Assembly (NCBI GenBank): GCA_022606135.1
Contig: JABYQN010000020.1
Span: 1 to 64,000, forward strand
DNA from: Fomes fomentarius
Lineage: Eukaryota; Basidiomycota; Agaricomycetes; Polyporales; Polyporaceae
Direction of reading: 5' to 3'
DNA length: 64,000 bases
This document shows, one piece after another, positions 24,992 to 35,835 of the stretch. The notes beneath the pieces were generated by a model. It worked only from the letters and a program-made list of their open reading frames with translations, was not told where the DNA came from and ran no database searches. The translations under genes and the position numbers were made by a program. The stretch's first letter is position 1. Each line of letters starts with the position of its first letter.

Positions 24992-26268
24992 TCAATCGAA
25001 ACAGAATCCTCCGTCAACGAGATACTATTGATTAACAACAATGGGTCAGCTGTCGTCACATGCTGTACAGGCATCTCGGACTCACCGATTGACCTGTAGG
25101 ATGCGTGAGCACAAGTTAGCAACATCAACTACCTTCCTCTGTACTCACCAGTAATGAAAGCAGCATCGTCTGACAGAAGGAACGACACGAGCTTCGCGAC
25201 GTCCTCCGGCCGTCCGTTTCGGCCCAAAAGGTTCGTAGTCTTGAACTGCAATCCTGCAAGGTGAGACAGGCGAAACACTCGCTAGCATGCTACTGACAGA
25301 GTTGCTCCAAGTGCCTCGCGGTTGCCCAGTCAGTTTCGTCTGGTACTCATCCAAGCCGTCCACTACGGAATGAGGTCCACTGGTGTAAGCGCCACTTCAT
25401 TCGTCGAAAGATCTGAATGTAGAACTCACGCATCGGCGTCTCGATCGCTCCAGGAGCGTACGCATTGACGGTGATCCCGTACTTCCCGTAGTCCATCGCG
25501 GCAGACTGCGTCATGCCCCGGACAGCGAATTTCGTTGCACAGTACGGCGCGTGTTCGGGCAAGCCTGTGAACGAGTGCGTGCAGCATCCTCTCGTCAGTT
25601 CAGAATCCCGGAGCGGATCGGACCCTGTGCACTCCACACACCTTTCTTGCTTGCGATCGACGCCGCACCGAGGATACGCCCGCCCGTGCCTTGCTTGATG
25701 AGCTGGATCGCGGCGTACTTGTACGAGAAAAACGTCCCTTTGATGTTCACGTTGAGCAATCTGTCGAGGTCCTCGGTCGGTGCTACACAGTAGCATTCAG
25801 GTAAGACATGCTCCTACTACCACAGTCAAAGGTCCCACGACGGGTTCTCGCACTTACTCTCATGCAGGATCCGGTTAATCGCCACACCGGCATTCGCAAC
25901 GAACTTCGCGAACAGATATAACAACAACCATGAATGGGGGCAATCTCCCAAGCATCACTCTGTAGAGTCCGTTCATAATCACGTACCGCGTACAAGTTGC
26001 CCAGCTCCGCGACGACCGTATCCACCAGGCCCTTCACATCGTCCTCCTTCGACACATCCCCACATACGGTCACGATCCTTGCCCCATGCTCCTTTCTCAG
26101 CCCTTCCGCAAGTTCCTCTAAACGATCCTTCGCCCTCGACAAGTCGAACAAGCCCAGATCCAAACCGTCCTTCGCCAGCCTCTGGGCGATACCGCGTCCG
26201 ATGCCCTCCGCGGCGCCCGTAATGATCGCGACACGTCGTACTTGCGTTTGCGTACCCTCGGTGCTCAT
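24992..26268 (-). CDS. Short-chain dehydrogenase/reductase, copy A
   Basis: Eight exons (26268-25987, 25903-25858, 25782-25642, 25564-25430, 25362-25298, 25245-25149, 25093-25086, 25024-24992) give 268 residues. Classical SDR features are the cofactor motif [26 protein letters not shown], the catalytic YxxxK in [12 protein letters not shown], and the C-terminal SYLVDGG. The overall pattern ([21 protein letters not shown]) is closest to diacetyl/acetoin reductases and related sugar-alcohol dehydrogenases; the substrate is inferred only. Exon 7 is 8 nt long. The adjacent paralogue at 26725 has the same eight-exon layout, so this is a tandem duplication. For exon 6, the second of two possible AG acceptors was chosen to keep phase. 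Confidence 0.88.
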
Positions 26269-26724
26269 GATGTAGTTCTAGCAGAGGATGGGGTGCAAGT
26301 ATAAGCAGTACGTCTTCGGAGACGGTATCAGGGCGGTAGTCCTCTCGAGTCCCAATTGCGCGACATATATAGTACTTCCACCTATGCGTGACCTTGGCTC
26401 AGCCTGGAACCTTGGGAACAAACCACTGGGGTATCAAAGTATCAGGCTTCCGACACTTCCTAGTCCCTGAAAGCAGGGTCAATGTGACGTAACTTCCTGA
26501 TATAAGACTCAGTGTTGGATCTATTCTCATAGTCTCTGCGCAGGTGCTCTGTATTGATCATCGTCGCCATCGGAGGATGGGAAGACGATTGTCGATGGTA
26601 GCCTTGGTATCTTGGTATGTATACAGCGTACAACAGCTTCTACTTCTTTCGTGATTGATTACCATGAGCAATAATGCTCCATACGGGCCATATCCCCGCA
26701 TAAATGCACATCGACGCCGAGGTC
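26269..26724. other. Intergenic between tandem dehydrogenases
   Basis: About 456 nt, holding the promoter of copy A and the 3' flank of copy B. Nothing else is seen. Confidence 0.4.
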
Positions 26725-28093
26725 TTAGTCGAAGACCATACCACCATCGACAGTGTACTGCATAGGCACAAATCTCAGCTATCCACACATTCAAACCATT
26801 CCAAAGCGCATCGCCTACCGATTGTCCTAGAATCCCATGGCAGAGCAGAAGACATATTATAATCAAATACCACATTGTTCACGTGGACAAAGGTTTGCGC
26901 ACCAGTAATGAACGCTGCGTCGTCAGACACGAGGAAGGACACGAGCTTCGCGATATCCTCTGGCTGTGCATTGCGCCCAAGGATATTCGGGATCTATAGC
27001 AGCGTCGCAACGCATCAGTTGAAGAAGCTCCCTCTTCAGTTCCCGCTCGCCGAGTTACGAGTTCGAGACTAATGCAACGGGACCTGGCCACGCACCGAGT
27101 GGCTCCATTGGCCCTTCGGGATCCCCTTGGTCGCGGAATGCCACTCATCCAAATCGTCCACTACACAAACGTAGCCGAAACGTTAGTCTCACATGCAATC
27201 CAAGAACAAGCAAGGCGTCGACACTCACAAAGCTTCGTCTCGACTGCCCCAGGCGCATAGGCATTCACGGTGATGCCGTACTTTCCGTAATCCATCGCCG
27301 CGCTCTGAGTGAGACCGCGGACGGCGAACTTGGCTGCGCAATATGCAGCATGCAACGGGAAGCCTATAGCATGAGTAGCAGCTTGCATCAGAAGCAGTTT
27401 CCGAGTACTATGTCGAGAAGAGAATAGTTACCCTTCTTGCCTGCCACGGATGATGCACCAATGAGACGACCGCCGGTGCCCTGCTTGATGAGCTGGATCG
27501 CCGCATACTTGTACGAGAAGAAGGTGCCCTTGATGTTCACATTGAGCTGCTTGTCAAGCTCCTCTGTCGGTGCTGCAGGGGCCACAAATCGTTAAGTCAA
27601 TGAATGAATGAAGAGTCGCACGCTGGCCCACTAAGCTCAGGTACGAGTACTCACTCTCGTGGAGAAGACGGTTGATGGCGATACCAGCGTTGGCGATCAT
27701 CTGCGATACGTGTGAACGTACATGAAGTTCATCAGCGCTGAGCTCTCACCAGCCATAATCAAACTGCAGTAAGCACCGCGGGACTCGCAAGCTGCGTCCG
27801 GAATTTCCACTTACCGCGTACAAGCTCCCCAGCTCCTGTACCACGGTCTCGACGAGGCGTTTCACGTCCTCCTCGGCCGACACATCGCCCAAGACGTTGA
27901 CAACCTTGGCGCCGTGTTCCTTCCTGAGGCTTTCAGCGAGCTCGTCGAGGCGGTCCTTCGCCCTCGGGAGGTCGAACAGACCCAGGTCGAAGCCATCTTT
28001 GGCAAGTCTCTGAGAAATGGCCCGTCCGATGCCCTCTGCCGCCCCAGTGACGATGGCAACACGACGGGGCTTCGCGGATTCGGAGGAGCTCAT
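26725..28093 (-). CDS. Short-chain dehydrogenase/reductase, copy B
   Basis: Eight exons (28093-27815, 27700-27655, 27572-27432, 27363-27229, 27160-27096, 26993-26903, 26826-26819, 26757-26725) give 265 residues. The NAD(P) motif [26 protein letters not shown], the active-site YCAAK in AAYCAAKFAVRG, and a C-terminus ending SYTVDGGMVFD define a classical SDR. It is very similar to copy A in protein and intron positions, including the 8-nt seventh exon. Likely an acetoin/diacetyl-reductase-like enzyme (inference). The first intron (27701-27814) contains an alternative AG that would add a short exon but break the frame, so the longer intron is preferred. Confidence 0.87.
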
Positions 28094-28832
28094 CGTGGAT
28101 GGTACGAGTTTGAGTTCGGGCTCAATTTGCAGGTGGCGATAGACGGCTGCAAGCTGTGGGAGTTCAGAAAACGGTCGCACACCAGCCTCTAGAGCGGGAG
28201 CCTTTATGGGCATCGGGTCAGCCGTCCGTCATTGCTAATCACACTAGAAGTTGTTGGTTTCGCGGCGTCCGTAGGCGGAGTCTTAGAGCAACGGAACCCG
28301 TCGCACGCACGAATGAAATCAGTGAATTCGCCGATTCCGGGGAGAAAACACCATGTGATACCTCCCCGACTTGCATGCCCAGACGAGCATATACGTATTT
28401 CGGACAAGGTCGAGATGATTACTCGTGGGAGAAGGAAGGAGAACGATTGCAGCAACGTCTAGATAGATCTAGAGGTAGATAGTGTTGATGTTTCCTTGTT
28501 TACGAAGTATCGAAGCAGCCCAAGTACTAGACAACCAGTAGCTCTGAGCTGAGACAAGCAATGGATCCCGTTGTCTAGCTTGAGCTCGTGGATGTAACAA
28601 GCTGAGTCCAAGAGCCTTTCTAAGTCATTGTTCAACCCAGCTATGCTGCCTGTGAAGCACTTGTCTCGACAGCCAAATAGAGGGTCATAGATAGCAGACA
28701 AGCTCCGATGCTTAGACTAGTAGTGAGACGAAGATGAGGTTCAAGGAGACACTGTATGTGGCACTGGTCAATTTAGTAAGTAACGACACTTACTACGACT
28801 ATATATTAACGGTTGACTGGTCTTCACTCTAA
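28094..28832. other. Intergenic, dehydrogenase B to tRNA-Gly
   Basis: About 740 nt with the promoter of copy B. No gene-like frame. Confidence 0.4.
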
Positions 28833-28903
28833 GCATTAATGGGGTAGTGGTAACCTGGGTCGTTGCCATCGACCCGCCGGGGGTTCGATTCCCCCTTAAT
28901 GCA
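28833..28903 (+). tRNA. tRNA-Gly (anticodon GCC)
   Basis: A 71-nt intronless cloverleaf: acceptor GCATTAA/TTAATGC with discriminator A, anticodon stem GGTCG/CGACC, loop TTGCCAT with anticodon GCC, and T-arm GGGGG-TTCGATT-CCCCC. Lies 175 nt upstream of the CE12 gene. Confidence 0.88.
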
Positions 28904-28940
28904 GTAGTCACATCTTTTGCTTCGACATGCGGATGTTTGT

Positions 28941-28953
28941 GCCCGGCCCGCCG
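28941..28953 (+). promoter_or_regulatory. GC-rich element upstream of CE12
   Basis: GCCCGGCCCGCCG lies about 126-138 nt before the CE12 start codon. It shares GGCCCGCC with the element upstream of the first GH35 gene, which sits at a similar distance. A weaker match than those in the GH35 promoters. Confidence 0.3.
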
Positions 28954-29078
28954 TATCCTTCCACGAAGACGATGGTTCAGGTCAAGTGCGGATCTCAGGA
29001 GCACGCATAGGCACCTCACCAGTATAAATTCACGTCCCCACCATATTGACGCAAGTGTCTCTCTACCCCTTGCCAAAA

Positions 29079-30088
29079 ATGCAGCTCTTCCTATACACTC
29101 TCTTTCTGTTGGCTATGTCTACTCTCGCTCGAACGCAGCGCCCGCTGTCGTTCGTACTCATTGGGGACAGCACAACAAACAACGGCACCACCCTCAACAG
29201 TGGCGGGTGGAGCAACGGCTTCTGTGCTTCACTCGCAGACGTGTCCGCCCCGCACTGCATCAACACCGCCCATAATGGCGCGACGACTGGCTCGACCATC
29301 CTCTCCGGCCAATTCAACACGTCCCTATCCTTCATTCAAAGCGAGGTCTCGCAGGGTCGCCGAACACTCGTCACCGTACAATTCGGACACAATGACATGA
29401 AGATCGTGCGTCTGCCAGTTGTTCGGTCTCGCCCAACTGGGCATGTTGGCTCACTGTCATGCCTATAATGCAGGCACCGCCCGAGTCTATGGGGGCAAAC
29501 TTGACCTTCATGGTTGGGCAAATCCGGGCAGCAGGCGGAGTGCCAGTGCTCGTGACGAGTTTGACACGGCGCAACTATTTCGACAACGGCACTGTCAACG
29601 ACGCTCTCGGGCCGTGGGCGGATGGTAAGTGTGGTCACTCGGACGCTCGCTCGAGGTCATGCTCAACCTGTGGCACCTGCTTATGTTTGACCAATATTGA
29701 TCAGAAACAATTCTGATCGCGAAGGAGCAGCACACACACCTGCTTGACCTTCACCAACGCTCCATCGAGTACGTCGAAGCGATCGGCCCGGACGCGGCCC
29801 ACCGTCTGAACAGGTCTCCTGATGACAACACTCGTGAGTATTCGAGTTTCTAGCACCGAGCCACCTTCTCACGCCCTCGAATAGACCTCAATGCGAACGG
29901 GACCATCGTCTTCGGAAGGTCAGCTGCTCCGATTAGCATCGAATTACTCCGGAAGATCTCAGTGCTCACCTACTGTCGTTGACAGATTGGTTGCGGATCT
30001 GATGGCCGCGAGTTTTCCTCACCAGATTCCGCTCGTCTCGAACAGGGGCTTGGACTACAACATCAGCCACGGGATCCCATCGTTCTAA
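29079..30088 (+). CDS. CE12-type SGNH esterase (rhamnogalacturonan acetylesterase-like)
   Basis: Five exons (29079-29405, 29474-29624, 29705-29833, 29885-29918, 29986-30088) join in phase to 247 residues, the usual size of this family. A hydrophobic signal peptide (MQLFLYTLFLLAMSTLAR) indicates secretion. SGNH blocks are the nucleophile Ser in FVLIGDSTTNN, Gly in NGATTG, Asn in VQFGHND, and Asp/His in DDNTHLNANG. Known family members remove acetyl groups from rhamnogalacturonan I. It sits at the left edge of the carbohydrate block and has two broken paralogous fragments at 19.2 and 24.1 kb. A general GDSL lipase is the alternative, but the size, signal peptide and GDSTT block favour CE12. Confidence 0.85.
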
Positions 30089-30350
30089 TTTTACCTCGGA
30101 GATTGTCCGCGGCCTCGTGTGGGAGTAGGTACCGAAACCTAGTTGGCACGAGACGACTGTGAGGAATCAAGAAAAAAGTAATGAGAGAATGTGTGCATGC
30201 TTACCTCACTTCACGAAGCGGGCCGTATCCACTGCCAAGTCAACATGCAAGGATGTACAACAATGGTTGAACGGTCTAAGTAGTACACATTCTATACAGC
30301 CTGATACTAACACCCCAGCTTGCAAATCGTACATTGCCACGATCGGACTC

Positions 30351-33300
30351 TTACACGTTGTACTTGGCCCGCATCCTCGACAGGTTGTGGGCCGCCGAGA
30401 TGAGGGTGACGTGCCTGAACGCAAGAGAGCGATCGTCAGTAGTATATCAAAGTTCCACCACCGCTATATATACGTACGTGAACCCTTGAACGGCGTTGCC
30501 CAGACTGCAGTATCACCAATATCAAGCTGGTGCAAGCTCGAAGGAAGTTGAATCGACACTCACCCTTCTCCTGCATCGGAGATTTCCTCCGTGCACAACC
30601 CGAGATGGTTCGTATATTGCAAGAAGTCCTATCGCGCGAGCATACCTTCAGCGAAAGCGCACAGCATACACACCATCTGCAGTTCAAAACCCGTACCTCG
30701 AACATCGCGATAGCCTTGGTGAGCATCGCCTTGTCGTACTCGCCAGCACGTGCGAGTGCTTCGATGCACCAGAGCGTACAAAGACAGAACGTGCCCTCTT
30801 CGCCGCCAACACCATCATCCGTCTTGGTGACATCGTACCGATACACCAATCCCTATCATAACGAAACTAATCAGCAAAGCGTAGCAGTAAGGTACTACGG
30901 CAGTATAGAATGCACTCACATTAGATGTCAACCCGCCTCTCTCGGGGGTGTGCAAGATCGCCTTGAGAGTGTTCAAGAACCGGGGGTCCGACTATAGTAT
31001 GCATCCATTAAAACATCTTCAGCTCCGACACGAGGACTCAGGGAAACTCAATGCGCACTGGAGTCGAGAAGAAGACAAGCGGCATGATCAGTAGCGACGA
31101 GTCGAGGATATCCTGATCTTCATAGCTCTGCGCGAAAAACTTCTTGACCGGGTTCCACGCCTTCTGCATGATCTCTTCGTAGAGTGCGTCCCGCGCGGCG
31201 TACCACTCGTTGCGCCTGGGGCACGGGAGGGAGCGCTTCTCGGCGAGGCGGATGCCTGGAACAGATGGTCCGTTAGTGTCCTCGTTTCGAGATACGGCGA
31301 GACGGAGGATCCCCGACATACCTCTGTCGATGGCAACCCTGGAATGTGATAGTACACATTACATCTCGAGTAAGATAGATACTCTAACTGGGACTTACCA
31401 CATCATGACCTGAGCGATTTCGTTCCCAGTTAGTCACTGAGCGCTATGGAGCGTTCACATGCGTACCTTGGAGTACTAGATAGAGGGATCCGCTTGAGTA
31501 CCAAAATCAAGGAAACAGCAAGACATCAATACTTACCGTGAAGTGGCGATGTCGGTTGCGAACCTCCCTGTAGGCGTGTTCACATCTACATCGTTACGGG
31601 AAGTACGAGATGCGCTCACCAAATCGACCTAATCGAGGGCGACGGTCAGGATGGCAGTGTGAAGGATTCAGCGATGAAGAGGCTCACAAGTCGGGATCGT
31701 TGACGTGCGCGATCACGTCTATGGTGTCAACGAACATCAGACTCACACTTGCACAATCAGATTAAATTAGGTGTGCTCACATTCAACACTACCCAAATAG
31801 AGGGGAAGGGGATGTCAGAGCTAGCGTCACTGAGTTACGGGTTGACTCACATATCACGGACCGCGACCCTTCGATAAATTGACGAACCTTCAGTACGTAG
31901 AAATTGGAAGATATGAGCCGAGAAGTACTTACCAGGTATCATAGCCCTTCGCATCCAATCGTATCAGAGTAACGTAATCATAGTCAGGCTTATGGACTCA
32001 CCAGAGGACGGCCGTACTGTGGTACACTAATATCAGAAAGCATCATTTCTAACCCCAGGAGGGCTCACCTTCTGCGATAGGTAGATACAGTCCAACCTGG
32101 ATTATATGCAGGTCAGAACGTTCAGCCCTCCGTTACCAGGCTATATCTCTCACAGTTCTCCGTAAATGTCCTGCCGCAAATGAACTCAGCAGCGCGACGC
32201 GGATCCTACTTGTGAAGCTCACCAGTTGAACGTGGTCAATGGCGCCGTTTCCAATTCTGGCTCTACATTTAGGTTCATGCATCATGAGTATCCAAAGCAC
32301 ACTTACCGGACGGGCTTCGAGCCCTTGTGTCCATCGAGATGGCTCAGCTCTTCTTCCGGGAAGTCCTTCTCGCCTAACAGAGATACTTGACTGAGTACGT
32401 GAATTTTGAAGTGCAAGGCGATGTACATACCATGAATAGTATACCTGGTTACGACAGAACACATCATCAGCATTGGCTGGGAAGATGACTTCTGAACAGC
32501 TGCCAACTCACATAATCTTAAGAGAGCCATCCTTATCACGCGAGCGAACCCGCTCGAAGATGAATTCCATGTATGCTATCATGGCATCAGCTTCGCGTCA
32601 ATGCAACAGAGGAACCGGCAACACCTACCGTTGGCCTCGTACGTGAACCCAAGTCTGATAAGCGCGTATAGCGTGAAAGAAGAGTCACGGATCCACGACG
32701 CGCTATACAAGTCACGTATACATCAGTCTCTACAGCCTCACTCACTTAACGTGAGCTCGAGTTGCGCACCGATAGTCCCTGTCTTTCACGTCAACGCCAT
32801 GCACATGCAGTTCGAGAACCTACTGAGAGGGGACGCACCAGTTACGAGTGCCTCCAATATACTCGGGCAAGCTGAAAGTCGGGCTGGCGACGACAGCTCC
32901 CGTCGGCTCATAGATCAGGAGCTTGAGCGCGAGCGCGCTACGGTTGACTGCTTCCTTCCACGAGCCTGTGTACGTCGACCTGCGGATCCATGCGTTCCAG
33001 TAATTGTTCGTTTGCTGCAAGTACTCTCGTTTAGTTCCAGAGCCAAGCGACATGAGATATGGTCCAGAGATACCTCGAGCAACTCTCTGAGAACCGTCTG
33101 TGCAAAGCCTCGTCAGCAAGTATGTACGTGTCTACCTTCTACTGAGACCTACCCTGGTCAAGATCGGGTCTTCGGGCGGACGCAGGGTGGATGCGCCAGC
33201 AACAAGCTCTGACAGACGCGACTAATGAGCGGCCTGATGTTGTCCGAGTCCCACGTCACGTCAAACTCACTCTCATACGGGATACCCATCTCTCTGGCAG

Positions 33301-34549
33301 TCTGGTGGGTCGGATGCGCCTGCGGCGGCAACCGCACGTTCGGTGGGGTCCTGAGCACGAACGTAACGACCTGGCCCTCTCTCAACGTAATCTCCGTCCA
33401 GACACCAGTGCCCTTATAGCCCTTGGCCTCCAGGTCGAGCTCGTGTAGCTCGATCTCCGGCTCTCCAACGTTATCGAGCGAGGACTCCCCAAGGTAGCGC
33501 AGGTCAAGGGTGAGGTTCGCCTCGCTGGACGCAAAGAGCGCCTTGTGGTGCGGTCCGATGGGGAGCTCGGTGAAGAGGACGCGACGGAGGTGTCGATGAG
33601 GATCTCGGTCGTGTGCGAGGATCGGGCGTAGTTGAATGCGGGTGCACATTCAACGCGGATAGGCATCTTGCCACGGATGACCTGCATATGGGCGGATCAG
33701 AACGATGGGTCGCGATGAGCTCAGTAGTGCAGTTGGAAGGCCCACCCACCTCTACACGACGAATCAACCAATGCAGAAGTGGGCGCGCAGTAGCATTGCT
33801 CGACTGACGTGGGAGAAAATCTGTGAAGTAATCGTCGGACTGTCAGAACTGTATAAATATGAGTTATAACAGCAGACTGCATTCCACCTGTGACGGTTGC
33901 AACACCTCCCTCATTGAGGAACCTGAGATATTTACTCAGACTCAGCAAGGAGCGTCATCCTAGTAGCAAAGGCACAGCCTACTTGGTTTGTAAGATCTAC
34001 TTGACTGGGTGAGAGCTGGAAGCAAACCGTATGTGAGATAGACCCACATTTGAGTTAGGGAAGTAGCTCTGTTTGGTCGTGAAGGGTTCTGTCGGAGTGA
34101 TCGAGAAGTGACCGCCCTGTGATCCCTATCAGCGTAGATACGATGAGATAGGAAGCGGAACTTCTCGCCTTGTCCTTGTCCAGAATGCGAGCAAAGATGG
34201 ACGGCGAGTCGAAGTTCGGAACACAGTAACTCTCGACTAGGTAAGAACGTCAACTTCTGGAATACTCGACCTCTCCAATTGCAGGAGCAACTGCGGAATC
34301 GTTGCCATATACTTGGTACTTACTGGAACCATCGACGCTGACCTATTGTTTAGAAGAGAACATTAAGAGATATATTGTAGCCATGCGGCCGGCGCGCACG
34401 TACCAGAGCAGCTGTATGCAGGTTGCCTATGCTGTGTAATACGTTCGGCCCTATTAGTCCGAATTCTGTTGGTAGTCAGCTCGGACTTACAGGCCGTGGT
34501 CGGCAATCGAGATGTATCCTCGTTCATTCTGGGGCTGAGTAACGTTCAT
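30351..34549 (-). CDS. GH15-type alpha-glucosidase/trehalase-like hydrolase
   Basis: A gene of roughly twenty small exons on the minus strand. It starts [20 protein letters not shown] at 34549 and ends [12 protein letters not shown] with a stop at 30351. Readable GH15 blocks in order are [115 protein letters not shown], the block around 31038-31210 ending LLIMPLVFF, then [15 protein letters not shown] and LGNAVQGFT. This layout matches the bacterial-type cytosolic GH15 group (glucoamylase/trehalase-like), not secreted fungal glucoamylase, and no signal peptide is seen. The substrate is uncertain. A reading-frame break near 33545-33605 (see findings) is either a tiny intron or an indel, so the gene may be damaged. 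Exon limits between 31.3 and 32.6 kb are not fully resolved. Confidence 0.75.
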
Positions 34550-35835
34550 TGCGGTGATGCGTCGGAGTAAATGGGCGAAGGAAAGACGAGGAGGAGGATG
34601 GCGATGTCCGATGGAGACTCATTAAGTAAGACTCTGACTTTGGCGCTTAGGGACGCCACAAGGCGTCCAAACTTGGTGAAAGAGAAGCGCCTATCGGACA
34701 CTTAACGGCGTTCAACCATCAACTTAAACTTCCTGTCACCTTCTGAACTCTACCCCTCATCCCCCTCATCCCTACAAGTCTTCTCTGTCAATTCAACTTG
34801 CTTTGGCTTCAACTAGGCTGACGGGGGAAAAACTCATAGTCGAAGTACTCTGGTGAATCAAGAGTCTTTGCATCCTCGAGATCGCCGATACGGCCAGCGC
34901 ATCGCCATGAGGATATCAAACAGTCATGGGACTTGGCCAAGCTTTGTCAAGTGGTAGATAACACTCTCAGCACTTACCAGATGTCTTACTACACCCTCAC
35001 GATGCATTTTCATGGCTCTATCATGGCGTTACTCGTGGTGATTTAGTATTCCAAATCAGGCAAGATGACACATGCGTAGTGAGACTACGAGTTCACAGTG
35101 ACCGTCAACTCACCGTTGACATTTACAAATATGAGCATTCTCTTCGCATCTCTATTCAAGTTCCGCAAGGGACAAAATTCAGAAACCCACGCACGCCGTG
35201 TGATAGCTTGGTGCTTTGAGACTTCTCGCTGAGGTCGTTGCTGGCTGGCGTCGTTCTGCAGAGATCTGCAGCCGGTATACTGTGCTACGTAAGTACAAGA
35301 TGACGAAAGTAAAGGACTAACTGGAACACACTCTAGCCACATGGTCGTCGGCTTGTAGTTCCACTCTCCCTAGCTCTCAGACCGCAGTGCCTTGACAACG
35401 GACGAACGCATATCAGATTCTCCCAGTTGCGTGTGCTTACAGAAGTGTACAGACTCGCTGCGCTATCGTTTGCGATGGCCAATTTAGGAAGTACTGTTTC
35501 CATTTACCATGCATGAGTATTGGAGTGAGCCAGTACGTACCACAGTATCCCGAGAGGTGCCAGTGCTGACTGAATCCAAGCTGCAAGAAATACTCGGTCG
35601 GGAACAGGCTCGGAGCAACACTTGGAACTATTTTGATGATGATTCGTATCATATCACACCAGACCTTGAGGTGTCACTCTTTGATGTACATATGATGGAT
35701 GGGAAGCCTGCTACTTCGACTTCGACTCGTTCTGCAGTGTCACTGTGTATTCTTGGTAGAATAGCAAGTGGACGTTCCTAGTCATTGGTCCAACTCATTG
35801 TACAAATCGTCATAAGAAAGCATCAAGGCATCCTA
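34550..35835. other. Intergenic, GH15 promoter and GH35-1 3' flank
   Basis: About 1.3 kb. A 90-codon plus-strand frame at 35509-35781 has no recognisable domain. Nothing else is supported. Confidence 0.45.

Noticed and set aside
27748..27780. Possible extra short exon in SDR copy B (TTTGATTATGGCTG)
   Set aside because: It would create a stop on joining; the longer first intron gives a continuous protein aligned with copy A.
19162..30088. Secondary-metabolite cluster around the P450 and dehydrogenases
   Set aside because: No polyketide synthase, NRPS, terpene cyclase or prenyltransferase is visible. The P450 and SDR pair may be unrelated to each other.
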